A stretch of 64,000 nt of DNA, from assembly GCA_902762375.1 (NCBI GenBank), contig CACWNY010000007.1, positions 1 to 64,000 on the forward strand, written 5' to 3'. Under the pieces are notes generated by a model, which did no database searches, had not been told where the DNA came from, and worked only from the letters and a program-made list of their open reading frames with translations. This DNA comes from an uncultured Ruminococcus sp. Its GTDB lineage: Bacteria; Bacillota; Clostridia; Oscillospirales; Acutalibacteraceae. Both the position numbers and the translations under genes were made by a program. Positions 1 through 8,204 of the stretch are shown in pieces; position 1 is the first letter of the stretch; the number at the start of each line of letters is the position of its first letter.

Positions 1-39
1 AACATACGAAATGAAGGTATGAAAGTAGCATTGGCATAA
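1..39 (+). CDS. tnpB: C-terminal end of a TnpB-family protein (partial)
   Basis: Frame 1 reads NIRNEGMKVALA and then TAA at 37-39. The pattern NIRNEG followed by a few hydrophobic residues is the usual extreme C-terminus of TnpB, the RNA-guided nuclease of IS200/IS605-type elements. The rest of the gene lies outside the window. The call depends on this short tail together with the right-end structure that follows directly. Confidence 0.6.
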   Translation, partial: NIRNEGMKVALA

Positions 40-159
40 GAGAATAAAAAACAAAACCGTGGGACACACGGGGTTAGCTCGCTGATACTGTACAGGTTGT
101 TGTACTTGAACGAGAAGCCCCCGCCTCTAAGCGAAGCGTAGGCGGCGGGAGTATGTCAC
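40..159 (+). ncRNA. TnpB omega-RNA / right end of an IS200/IS605-type element
   Basis: The stretch after the TnpB stop is more GC-rich than its surroundings and ends in a stem made by CCCCGCCT (near 119-126) and AGGCGGCGGG (140-149), with one bulged base, followed by GTATGTCAC (151-159). In this family the 3' end of tnpB plus the element's right end forms the scaffold of the guide (omega/re) RNA, and the bases just outside the element form the guide. The element edge is inferred to be at or just after 159, so the guide would read from about 160 into the leader of the ferredoxin gene. Exact ends are uncertain. Confidence 0.55.
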
Positions 160-246
160 TATCTTATTTCTATAATCATATGATGAAATCTGCCAAAACG
201 AAATTATGATATATTATCTTAAACAAGAAAGGAAGTATTAACAGTA

Positions 247-453
247 ATGGCTCATATTGAAGTAAATGAAAATTTATGTAAGGGTTGTGAAATGTGTGTT
301 TATGCTTGTCCAAAAGACATCATTGCTCTTGATAAATCAAAAATCAACGCAAAGGGTTATCACCCTGCTACACTGCTTGACCCTGAAAAATGTATTGGCT
401 GTAAATCGTGTGCGATTATGTGTCCTGATGTTGCCATCACGGTATATCGCTGA
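247..453 (+). CDS. 4Fe-4S ferredoxin subunit of 2-oxoacid:ferredoxin oxidoreductase (delta)
   Basis: This 68-residue protein has two 4Fe-4S motifs, CKGCEMCVYACP and CIGCKSCAIMCP, and nothing else. It is the usual small electron-transfer (delta) subunit of KorABCD/VorABCD enzymes, passing electrons from the thiamine-diphosphate site to ferredoxin in the cytoplasm. An AAGGAAG ribosome site lies about 11 bases before ATG. It is the first gene of a tight cluster in the order delta-alpha-beta-gamma. The transposon end immediately upstream may have altered its original promoter. Confidence 0.9.
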   Translation: MAHIEVNENLCKGCEMCVYACPKDIIALDKSKINAKGYHPATLLDPEKCIGCKSCAIMCPDVAITVYR

Positions 454-487
454 CATACTGTAAACGAAAGGATATGAAAAGAAACCT

Positions 488-1549
488 ATGAACAATAAAG
501 TATTAATGAAAGGCAATGAGGCACTGGCTGAAGCAGCCATTCAGGCAGGTTGCCGCTATTTTTTCGGTTATCCGATTACCCCACAGACAGAACTTGCCGC
601 TTATATGGCAAAAAAAATGCCAAAGGTAAACGGTGTTTATTTACAAGCTGAATCTGAAATTGCCGCTGCCAACATGGTACTAGGGGCTGCAGGAACAGGT
701 GTAAGAGCAATGACTTCTTCCAGTTCTCCCGGAATAAGCCTGAAATCTGAGGCTATTTCTTATATGGCTGGTTGTGATATTCCAGCATTAATTGTCAATG
801 TACAGCGTGGCGGTCCAGGTCTGGGTGGTATTCAACCCTCACAGGCAGACTACTGGCAGGCAACAAAAGCAACAGGTCACGGAGATTTCCAGATACTTGT
901 TTTTGCTCCTGCTACTGTTCAGGAAATGATTGACTTAGTAGGTCTTGCTTTTGATAAAGGTGATGAATACCGTATACCTGCTATGATACTGGCTGACGGT
1001 ATGCTTGGTCAGATGATGGAACCTGTCACTATTCCCGAACATACTACCCAACATCTTGTTGAAAAATCTTGGGCTTGCTGTGGTCATCAGAACAAGAGAA
1101 AACATAATGTATTAAATTCCTTATTCCTGACACCCAGTGAACTGGAAAAACTTATCATCGAAAGATATAAACGCTATGATATCATTAAAGAAAAAGAACA
1201 GCGTTGGGAAGAATACCGTCTTGATGACGCTGATATTGTTTTGGTAGCTTACGGTGCTTCGGCAAGAGTTTCTCATACAGCCGTTGATATTGCCAGAGAA
1301 AAAGGTTATAAAGTAGGATTATTGCGTCCTGTCACATTATGGCCTTACCCTACAAAAGCCTTTACCACACTTAAAGAAACCGCAAGAGCCTTTATCAGTG
1401 TAGAAATGAGTATGGGTCAGATGGTTGATGATGTCAGACTTGCTGTTGAATGTAAAAAGCCTGTACATTTTGTCGGAAGAACAGGTGGCAAAATTCCTAC
1501 CCCTATGGAAGTTGTGGATAAAATTGTAGAAGTCGGAGGTATGGACTGA
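488..1549 (+). CDS. 2-oxoacid:ferredoxin oxidoreductase alpha subunit (VorB/KorA-like)
   Basis: The 353-residue protein carries the pyrimidine-binding domain typical of alpha subunits (N-terminal GNEALAEAAIQAGC, then YPITPQTELA) and a C-terminal transketolase-like domain with VAYGASARV and LLRPVTLWPYP. It oxidatively decarboxylates a 2-oxoacid to the acyl-CoA with reduction of ferredoxin. Length and order match enzymes annotated as 3-methyl-2-oxobutanoate or 2-oxoglutarate oxidoreductases; the substrate cannot be decided from sequence alone. The stop overlaps the beta-subunit start by one base (TGATG), so the two are translationally coupled. Confidence 0.9.
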   Translation: MNNKVLMKGNEALAEAAIQAGCRYFFGYPITPQTELAAYMAKKMPKVNGVYLQAESEIAAANMVLGAAGTGVRAMTSSSSPGISLKSEAISYMAGCDIPALIVNVQRGGPGLGGIQPSQADYWQATKATGHGDFQILVFAPATVQEMIDLVGLAFDKGDEYRIPAMILADGMLGQMMEPVTIPEHTTQHLVEKSWACCGHQNKRKHNVLNSLFLTPSELEKLIIERYKRYDIIKEKEQRWEEYRLDDADIVLVAYGASARVSHTAVDIAREKGYKVGLLRPVTLWPYPTKAFTTLKETARAFISVEMSMGQMVDDVRLAVECKKPVHFVGRTGGKIPTPMEVVDKIVEVGGMD

Positions 1550-2316
1550 TGGAAGAAAAAATCGTTTTCAGCAAACCGAAAGCATTGACAGACATACCCT
1601 TTCATTACTGTTCAGGCTGTACGCACGGTATCATTCACCGTCTGGTTGCCGAAGTTATTGACGAACTGGGTTGTGAAGGGCGAACCGTAGGTGTATCACC
1701 TGTCGGCTGTGCCGTAATGAACTATGATTATTTTGGGTGTGATATGATAGAGGCAGCTCACGGAAGAGCTCCTGCCGTAGCAACGGGTATCAAAAGGGCA
1801 AAACCTGAAAATGTAGTCTTTACTTATCAAGGTGACGGCGATTTGGCGGCAATCGGTACAGCGGAAACCGTACACGCTGCCACAAGAGGTGAAAACATTA
1901 CCATTATCTTTGTCAACAATACCATTTACGGTATGACAGGCGGTCAGATGGCACCTACTTCTTTACCTAATCAAGTAACACAAACCACTCCTTACGGTCG
2001 TGATGTCAATATCGCAGGCTATCCCGTCAGAATATGCGAAATGCTCTCCACATTGGACGGTGTTGCTCTTGCACAAAGAACAGCAGTCGACTGTGTAAAA
2101 CATGTCAATGAAACGAAAAAGGCTATCAAAAAAGCATTCCAGAACCAGATTGATAAAAAGGGTTTTTCTATTGTAGAAGTATTGTCAACCTGTCCCACCA
2201 ACTGGGGTATGAATCCCATTCAGGCTGTAGAATGGTTACAAAAAAATATGATACCATACTATCCGTTAGGTGTTTACAAAGACGGTGTGAAAGGAGACAG
2301 ACTAAAAAATGAGTAA
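1549..2316 (+). CDS. 2-oxoacid:ferredoxin oxidoreductase beta subunit, thiamine diphosphate-binding
   Basis: This 255-residue subunit shows the TPP-binding signature GDGDLAAIGTAE followed about 25 residues later by NNTIYGMTGGQ, which binds thiamine diphosphate and magnesium. Cysteines near the N-terminus (CSGCTHG) fit the cluster-proximal region. It pairs with the alpha subunit to form the catalytic core. It starts on the alpha stop codon and overlaps the gamma subunit by eight bases, which supports one transcript and stoichiometric synthesis. Confidence 0.9.
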   Translation: MEEKIVFSKPKALTDIPFHYCSGCTHGIIHRLVAEVIDELGCEGRTVGVSPVGCAVMNYDYFGCDMIEAAHGRAPAVATGIKRAKPENVVFTYQGDGDLAAIGTAETVHAATRGENITIIFVNNTIYGMTGGQMAPTSLPNQVTQTTPYGRDVNIAGYPVRICEMLSTLDGVALAQRTAVDCVKHVNETKKAIKKAFQNQIDKKGFSIVEVLSTCPTNWGMNPIQAVEWLQKNMIPYYPLGVYKDGVKGDRLKNE

Positions 2317-2845
2317 AGATTTTAATATGCTTTTTGCAGGATTTGGCGGTCAGGGTGTATTGTTTGCGGGCAAGATTTCCGCTTATGCAGGTCTTTACGA
2401 CAACAAAAATATTACATGGTTGCCCTCATATGGTCCTGAAATGCGTGGCGGTACGGCAAATTGCAGTGTATGTATTTCTGATAACCCTATAGGTTCGCCC
2501 TGTGTTGTTTCTCCTGATGTGTTTATTGCTCTTAATCTGCCGTCTTTTGAAAAGTTTAAAAACAGTGTTGTTTCAGGCGGTACAATGATTTTGGACAGTA
2601 CGATGATATCTGAAAAATGTGACCGCACCGATATCCATATTTTCTACATTCCAGCCTCTCAACTGGCAACAGAAAACGGTCTTGACGGTCTTGCTAATAT
2701 TATTCTTTTGGGAAAAATGTTCAAAGAAACGAACTTCTGTACACAGCAATCTCTTGAAACAGCTTTGGAAAACTGTATTTCCAAACGCAAACAACATCTC
2801 TTACTTCCTAATAAAAAAGCTCTACAGATAGGTATGGATTTCTGA
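2309..2845 (+). CDS. 2-oxoacid:ferredoxin oxidoreductase gamma subunit
   Basis: The 178-residue protein begins with the family motif FAGFGGQGVLFAGK and contains PSYGPEMRGGTANC, both typical of the gamma subunit that closes the CoA-binding side of the enzyme. It overlaps the beta gene by eight bases and its stop overlaps the following HAD gene (TGATG). All four subunits of the complex are therefore present and apparently intact. Confidence 0.9.
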   Translation: MSKDFNMLFAGFGGQGVLFAGKISAYAGLYDNKNITWLPSYGPEMRGGTANCSVCISDNPIGSPCVVSPDVFIALNLPSFEKFKNSVVSGGTMILDSTMISEKCDRTDIHIFYIPASQLATENGLDGLANIILLGKMFKETNFCTQQSLETALENCISKRKQHLLLPNKKALQIGMDF

Positions 2846-3492
2846 TGAAACCAAAATATATTTGCGTTGTCTGGGATTGGAATGGTACAATTATTGATGA
2901 TGTCAATATCTCATTAAAAGCCGTCAACGATATTTTATGCAAAAGACACAAGCCCCAGATTACTTTGGAACAGTACCGTAGTTATATTGATGTTCCCATT
3001 ACGAAATTTTATGACAATATCTTTGACCTGAAAACCGAAATTTCTTTCGACACTCTACAAAAGGAATTTAACGACGCTTATCATCATTATCTTTCCGAAG
3101 CCTCTTTAAACGACGGTATCATACCGCTTATGCAAAAAATCCGTGACTATGGTATGAAACAAATCATTGTTTCATCTTCCCATCAGTCTATTGTTGAAAG
3201 AAATTCCGAAAAATTTGGTGTAAAAAAATACATGGATTATATCTCAGGTTCAGATAATCATTTTGTCGGCAGTAAACTAGAGAGAGCTATCAATACTATC
3301 CATAAAATCACCTATGACCATTCTAAAGTTATTGCTATAGGTGATACTTTGCACGATTGCGAACTGGCTATGGAAATCGGTGCAGACTGTATTCTCATCT
3401 CAACAGGACATCAAAGCAAAAAGGATTTACTTTCTACAGGTAAACCTGTTATCGACAATATCAAAGAACTTGAAAAATATTTATTTATATGA
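2845..3492 (+). CDS. HAD-superfamily phosphatase, phosphoglycolate phosphatase-like
   Basis: The 215-residue protein has HAD motif I as VVWDWNGTIIDD, motif II in IIVSSSHQ, and the motif IV region IAIGDTLHDCELA. The second motif-I acid is Asn (DWN rather than DxD); this variant is seen in a recognised group of small HAD phosphatases, so it need not mean loss of activity. Its start overlaps the gamma-subunit stop. Coupling to the oxidoreductase suggests clearing of a phosphorylated side product, but the substrate is unknown. Confidence 0.7.
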   Translation: MKPKYICVVWDWNGTIIDDVNISLKAVNDILCKRHKPQITLEQYRSYIDVPITKFYDNIFDLKTEISFDTLQKEFNDAYHHYLSEASLNDGIIPLMQKIRDYGMKQIIVSSSHQSIVERNSEKFGVKKYMDYISGSDNHFVGSKLERAINTIHKITYDHSKVIAIGDTLHDCELAMEIGADCILISTGHQSKKDLLSTGKPVIDNIKELEKYLFI

Positions 3493-3498
3493 TTGATA

Positions 3499-3530
3499 GG
3501 GATACCCTCTTTGTATAGGGTATCCTTGCA
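3499..3530 (+). terminator. Terminator of the oxidoreductase operon
   Basis: A nine-base-pair stem (GGATACCCT at 3500-3508 with AGGGTATCC at 3517-3525) begins seven bases after the HAD stop codon and is followed by a T-rich run. It is separate from the repeat copy that follows. Confidence 0.6.
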
Positions 3531-3540
3531 TTTGTTTGTC

Positions 3541-3810
3541 AAAATTTGCTTACGCAAATTTTGGATTTTATTTTGGGAGTTAAAGGGCTTTGCCCTTTAA
3601 AATCCCACGAGGGGCTTTGCCCCTCGACCCCATGAACTTTTTGAAAAAAGTTCAATCAAAAACTTTTAATTGTCATAGCTAAAACTTAGAGAAACAATCC
3701 GAACGCAGTGAGCCATAAAAGTTTTTTGTCCACTTTTTTTCAAAAAAGTGGACGGGATTGTTAAGGGCGGTAGCCCTTAACGCAGGATTTTCAAGGGTGG
3801 CAACCCTTGA
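3541..3810. repeat. Modular palindromic intergenic repeat, copy 1 (complete)
   Basis: This copy shows all modules of the family. Module A is a hairpin AAAATTTGC/GCAAATTTT (3541-3562). Module B is a pair of hairpins, TTAAAGGGC-TTT-GCCCTTTAA (3580-3600) and CGAGGGGC-TTT-GCCCCTCG (3608-3626). Module C is GAACTTTTTGAAAAAAGTTC (3634-3653). A centre follows with TGTCATAGCT and GAACGCAGTGAGCC. The right half repeats C (CCACTTTTTTTCAAAAAAGTGG) and B (TTAAGGGCGGTAGCCCTTAA, TCAAGGGTGGCAACCCTTGA) in reverse, so the whole is a nested inverted repeat. It ends just before the pth start. Thirteen further copies are listed below. Confidence 0.9.
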
Positions 3811-3829
3811 ACTGGGAGTGAAAAAAATA

Positions 3830-4432
3830 TTGAGTTTATTCGGCAACAGTAAAAAAACAAATGGTATTGAATATATCGTTGTGGGACTTGGCAATCCCGG
3901 AAAAAAATATGAAAATACTCGCCATAATACAGGCTTTATCGCTATTGATAAACTGGCAGAAAAATATAATGCACCTATCATAAAACTAAAATATAATGCT
4001 CTTGTTTCAGACTGTATCATCAGCGGTAAAAAAGTACTGCTGATGAAACCGCAGACCTTTATGAATTTAAGTGGTGAAGCTGTTATTCAGGCAATGGATT
4101 TCTATAAAATTCCTCCTGAAAATGTCATTCTGCTTTTTGACGATATCTCCCTTGATGTCGGCAAAATGAGAATACGCAGAAAAGGCAGTGACGGCGGTCA
4201 GCGTGGTGTACGAAGTATCATCGGCTTGAGTGACAGTGAAATGTTCCCCAGAATAAAAATCGGTATCGGTGAAAAACCCAATCCAAACTGGCAACTGGCT
4301 GATTGGGTACTCTCACACTTTACACCAAGTGAACGCTCTGACTTGGATAAACTGACAGACAATATCTGCTGTGCTGTAGAATATATTATCAGCGGTAATA
4401 TTGACAAGGCTATGTCAGAGTATAACTCATAA
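3830..4432 (+). CDS. pth: Peptidyl-tRNA hydrolase
   Basis: The protein contains the Pth signature VGLGNPGKKYENTRHNTGF (with the catalytic His), LMKPQTFMNLSGEAV and the lid region GSDGGQRGVRSI. It frees tRNA from prematurely released peptidyl-tRNA. I place the start at TTG 3830, 11 bases after GGGAG at 3814-3818; GTG at 3818 lies on that ribosome site, and an upstream in-frame start at 3758 would translate the repeat. The resulting 200 residues are close to the family length of about 190. mfd follows 14 bases downstream, the classic pth-mfd pair. The initiation region lies at the edge of the upstream repeat. Confidence 0.9.
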   Translation: MSLFGNSKKTNGIEYIVVGLGNPGKKYENTRHNTGFIAIDKLAEKYNAPIIKLKYNALVSDCIISGKKVLLMKPQTFMNLSGEAVIQAMDFYKIPPENVILLFDDISLDVGKMRIRRKGSDGGQRGVRSIIGLSDSEMFPRIKIGIGEKPNPNWQLADWVLSHFTPSERSDLDKLTDNICCAVEYIISGNIDKAMSEYNS

Positions 4433-4446
4433 GAAAGGTACTGTTC

Positions 4447-7400
4447 ATGAAATTCTTAGACAAAATCATTGAAAAAATTCCTGAATATAAAACATTAAAG
4501 AAAGCTGTAAAAATCGGTTCAACAGTCGCTGTCACAGGTCTTTCAGGTATTCATAAGGCACATATCATCAACTCCCTTCCTGTTTCTATGGGTATGGGAG
4601 CTTTCGTCATTGCTTATGACGAACATGAGGCTCAGATTATGGCTAATGACCTCACTGCTATGGAAAAATCTGTCTGTGTTTATCCTGTAAGGGACTTTCT
4701 TTATAAAAATATCAAAGGTCATTCCAGAGAATATGAACATCAACGCATTAATGTGTTATGTAAAATCATTGAAAATAATGCTGATGTTGTTATTACCACT
4801 ATAGACGCTCTGGCTCAGTTTACTATTCCTGAAAAAGTTCTGCGAAAAGCAACTGTCACATTGACAAGCGGTATGGAAATCAACATTAATGACATCATTG
4901 AAACTTTACTGTTAAACGGTTATGAACGCTGTGACATAGTAGAAGGGGCAGGGCAGTTTGCCCACAGAGGGGGTATTCTTGATGTATTTATGCCCGATAC
5001 CGAAAAGCCTGTCAGAATAGAGTTCTGGGGTGATGAAATTGACACTATCAACACCTTTGATACCGAAACACAAAGACGCATTGATTATGTCGAAAAAATT
5101 ACTGTCACACCGTCTGTTGAGGTACTTTTGAATAATAAAACTGTCCTTGCCGAAAAAATCAGACAGAAAATGAAAATGCTTCGTGGAAAAAATTCTACCA
5201 AAGCTAAAGAAATTCTTCAAAGCGAAATTGATGACCTCTTAAATGATATTACTGTCGGTTCAGCGGATAAATTTATCAGTCTGGTTTATGACGAAAATGC
5301 TTGTTTGCTGGATTATATCAAGAACCGCATTGTCTTTATCTCAGAACAAACTAAGGTCAAATCCAGACAGAATGCTTTCTATACGCAATATAACGCTGAA
5401 ATCAAAGACAATTTCGCTATGGGAACACTTTGCAAAGGATTTGACATTTTCTGTGTAGAAAAATTTGTTATCAAGGATTTTCTGCTAAAAAATACCACCG
5501 TTTTTCTGGATAATTTTACACATGGCAATTATGAAATTCCTTTACAGGAACTGATTAATTTTACCGCTAAACAACTTTCTCTCTGGAGCGGTTCATACAG
5601 TATTTTGAAAGAAGATTTAGACAATGACAGTAATAATAATATCAGTGTTGTTGTTCTGGCAGGAACGGAAAAAAGTGCCGTATCGTTGAGTGAACAACTT
5701 CGTGAAGATAACTACAATGTAAAGTTTGTCAAAGATATTGAAAATCCGTTACCTGACCATATCTATGTTATGGCAGGTACACTGTCATCAGGATTTCAGT
5801 ACCCTTATGCCAAATTCAAGCTGATATCTCATGGTACTGTATTCAAGTCGGCAAAAAAGAAACTTTCCCGTCCGAAAAATGCCCAACAGATTTATTCATT
5901 GGAAGAATTAAGTGTAGGCGATTATGTTGTCCATACAAAGTTCGGTGTGGGAATTTATCGTGGTATCAGTAAACTGGAAAAAGACGGTGTTATCAAAGAT
6001 TATATTACCATTCTTTATGCTAAAGATGATGAACTTTTCGTTCCTGTTACCCAACTGGATATGGTTTCCAAATATATAGGACCACAGGAAGATAAGAAAG
6101 TCAAACTGAACAGACTTGGCAGTAATGATTGGGCTAAAGCAAAATCCAAAGTCAAAAAATCAGTCAAGGATATTGCCAAAGAATTAATTAAGCTCTATTC
6201 TGAAAGAATGAAAGCTAAAGGATATGCTTTTTCTCAGGATAATGAATGGCATAAGGATTTTGCTTCGCATTTTGAATATGAAGAAACCAGTGACCAGATG
6301 AGATGTATTGAAGAAATCACCTATGATATGGAAAGAACTGCCCCTATGGACAGATTGCTTTGCGGTGATGTCGGATTTGGTAAGACGGAAGTTGCTATGC
6401 GTGCAGCGTTCAAATGTGTTGCTGATTTGAAACAGTGTGCCTTGCTTTGTCCGACTACCATTCTGGCTTGGCAACATTATCAGACCGCTTTAAGACGCTT
6501 TGAGGGTTTCGATGTCAAAATCGAACTGCTTTCCCGTTTCCGAACACCGTCACAACAGGAAGAAATTATCAAAGGTCTGAAAAACGGCGATATTGACATG
6601 GTAATCGGTACACATCGCTTGATTTCCAAAGATATTGTTTTCCATGATTTGGGATTGGTCATCATAGATGAAGAACAGCGTTTCGGTGTAGCTCAAAAGG
6701 AAAAATTCAAAGAATTATGTCATAATATTGATGTGCTTACTTTGTCGGCAACCCCTATCCCCCGAACACTGAATATGGCAATGAGTGGTATGCGTGATAT
6801 GTCTGTACTGGAAGAAGCTCCGCAAGATAGACAGCCTGTTCAGACCTATGTCATGGAATATGACAGTGATGTTATTTTTGAGGCTATCCGCAGAGAATTG
6901 CGTCGTGGTGGTCAGGTGTTCTATTTACATAACAGCGTGGAAACGATTGACAGTTGTGCTTTACAGATTGCCGAAAATATTACAGAAGCCAATGTCGGTG
7001 TAGGACACGGTAAGATGAGTGAACAGGAACTTTCGGAAGTGTGGCGGAAAATGCTGGAAAATGAAATCAATGTTTTGGTATGTACCACCATTATTGAAAC
7101 AGGTGTCGATATTCCCAATGCCAACACTCTCATTATAGACAATGCCGACCGTATGGGTTTATCACAGTTACATCAGTTGAGAGGGCGTGTAGGGCGTTCT
7201 TCAAGAAGAGCATATGCCTACTTTACTTACCGACCTTTGAAAGTACTGACAGAAATTTCGGCAAAACGGTTATCCGCTATTCAGGAATTTACAGAGTTTG
7301 GCAGTGGTTTCAAGATTGCCATGCGTGATTTGGAAATCAGAGGGGCAGGTAATGTACTTGGCGGTGAACAGCACGGTCATATGGAAAGTGTCGGTTATGA

Positions 7401-7884
7401 TATGTATCTGAAACTACTGAATGAGGCTATTCGTGAGGAGCGTGGCGAAGAACCTGATGTTCATGAGGTAGAATGTTCCATAGATGTTCCTATTACGGCA
7501 CATATTCCTGAAGAGTATATTCCGTCTTTAAAACTGCGTATTGCCATGTACAAACGAATAGCGGATATTCAGAATAAAACAGATGCAGATGATGTCATTG
7601 ACGAACTGATTGACCGTTTTGGTGATGTTCCCCCGTCTGTTATGGGACTGGTACAAGTAGCTTTAATCCGCAATACCGCTTCCGCTTACGGTATCTGTGA
7701 AATCAGACAAAATGATACCTCTCTTTTACTGTATGTCAATGATATCCGCAACACAAAAACGGGAGATTTACTGGACAAATTAGGAAAACGGGCAAATCTC
7801 AGGTTAGAAAACAAACCTTATATACAAGTTCAGTTCCCAAAACGCATTGCTCCTCTGAAAATGCTGACCTCAGTTTTTGATTAA
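4447..7884 (+). CDS. mfd: Transcription-repair coupling factor
   Basis: At 1145 residues this is a full-length Mfd. The UvrB-homology module is at the N-terminus (GQFAHRGGILDVFMP near residue 170), then the RNA-polymerase-interacting Tudor-like domain (VGDYVVHTKFGVGIYRG near 495), then the translocase motor with Walker A GDVGFGKTEVA (near 640) and DEEQRFG (near 742), and the C-terminal TRCF domain. It removes RNA polymerase stalled at DNA damage and recruits UvrA. It shares an operon with pth; the ribosome site AGAAAGG lies 9 bases before ATG. Confidence 0.97.
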   Translation: MKFLDKIIEKIPEYKTLKKAVKIGSTVAVTGLSGIHKAHIINSLPVSMGMGAFVIAYDEHEAQIMANDLTAMEKSVCVYPVRDFLYKNIKGHSREYEHQRINVLCKIIENNADVVITTIDALAQFTIPEKVLRKATVTLTSGMEININDIIETLLLNGYERCDIVEGAGQFAHRGGILDVFMPDTEKPVRIEFWGDEIDTINTFDTETQRRIDYVEKITVTPSVEVLLNNKTVLAEKIRQKMKMLRGKNSTKAKEILQSEIDDLLNDITVGSADKFISLVYDENACLLDYIKNRIVFISEQTKVKSRQNAFYTQYNAEIKDNFAMGTLCKGFDIFCVEKFVIKDFLLKNTTVFLDNFTHGNYEIPLQELINFTAKQLSLWSGSYSILKEDLDNDSNNNISVVVLAGTEKSAVSLSEQLREDNYNVKFVKDIENPLPDHIYVMAGTLSSGFQYPYAKFKLISHGTVFKSAKKKLSRPKNAQQIYSLEELSVGDYVVHTKFGVGIYRGISKLEKDGVIKDYITILYAKDDELFVPVTQLDMVSKYIGPQEDKKVKLNRLGSNDWAKAKSKVKKSVKDIAKELIKLYSERMKAKGYAFSQDNEWHKDFASHFEYEETSDQMRCIEEITYDMERTAPMDRLLCGDVGFGKTEVAMRAAFKCVADLKQCALLCPTTILAWQHYQTALRRFEGFDVKIELLSRFRTPSQQEEIIKGLKNGDIDMVIGTHRLISKDIVFHDLGLVIIDEEQRFGVAQKEKFKELCHNIDVLTLSATPIPRTLNMAMSGMRDMSVLEEAPQDRQPVQTYVMEYDSDVIFEAIRRELRRGGQVFYLHNSVETIDSCALQIAENITEANVGVGHGKMSEQELSEVWRKMLENEINVLVCTTIIETGVDIPNANTLIIDNADRMGLSQLHQLRGRVGRSSRRAYAYFTYRPLKVLTEISAKRLSAIQEFTEFGSGFKIAMRDLEIRGAGNVLGGEQHGHMESVGYDMYLKLLNEAIREERGEEPDVHEVECSIDVPITAHIPEEYIPSLKLRIAMYKRIADIQNKTDADDVIDELIDRFGDVPPSVMGLVQVALIRNTASAYGICEIRQNDTSLLLYVNDIRNTKTGDLLDKLGKRANLRLENKPYIQVQFPKRIAPLKMLTSVFD

Positions 7885-7916
7885 TTAAACAAATTGTTAA
7901 GAATAACTGTTTATAA

Positions 7917-7945
7917 TTTACTTTTATCTGCTTTTTTGCTATAAT
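7917..7945 (+). promoter_or_regulatory. Probable sigma-A promoter for the 7974-9212 pair
   Basis: TTTACT (7917-7922) and TATAAT (7940-7945) are separated by 17 bases, 28 bases ahead of the first start codon. The -10 is perfect and the -35 has two mismatches. Confidence 0.55.
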
Positions 7946-7973
7946 CTTGTAAAAAGACATGGAGGTTTCCAAT

Positions 7974-8183
7974 ATGAAAAGTCAACTCAAAAAAATTGTA
8001 TCGACATTGACATCGTTTTCTGTTTTCGGTATGTTATCCGCATTGCAATGTTTTGCACTTGGAGAAAATACCGTTACAGCTACAGGTGACAGTAACAGAG
8101 TACTTGTTATGGTACTTGGTGGGGTAATGGCAGTAGCGGTCATTCTTATCATCGTGCTTTCCATTACAAAGAAAAAGAAATAA
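7974..8183 (+). CDS. Small membrane peptide with sortase-substrate-like C-terminus
   Basis: The 69-residue product has a signal-like N-terminus (positively charged, then hydrophobic to about residue 29), a very short mature part and a C-terminal TATGDSNR, a 22-residue hydrophobic segment and KKKK. The order 'TGD, hydrophobic stretch, basic tail' resembles cell-wall sorting signals, although a canonical LPxTG is absent. ATG at 7974 is chosen over the upstream in-frame start because GGAGGT lies 7 bases before it. It is followed 21 bases later by a cohesin-like gene, so a role in that surface structure is possible. No named family was recognised. Confidence 0.6.
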   Translation: MKSQLKKIVSTLTSFSVFGMLSALQCFALGENTVTATGDSNRVLVMVLGGVMAVAVILIIVLSITKKKK

Positions 8184-8204
8184 AATTTCAGGAGTGAAAT
8201 TCTC

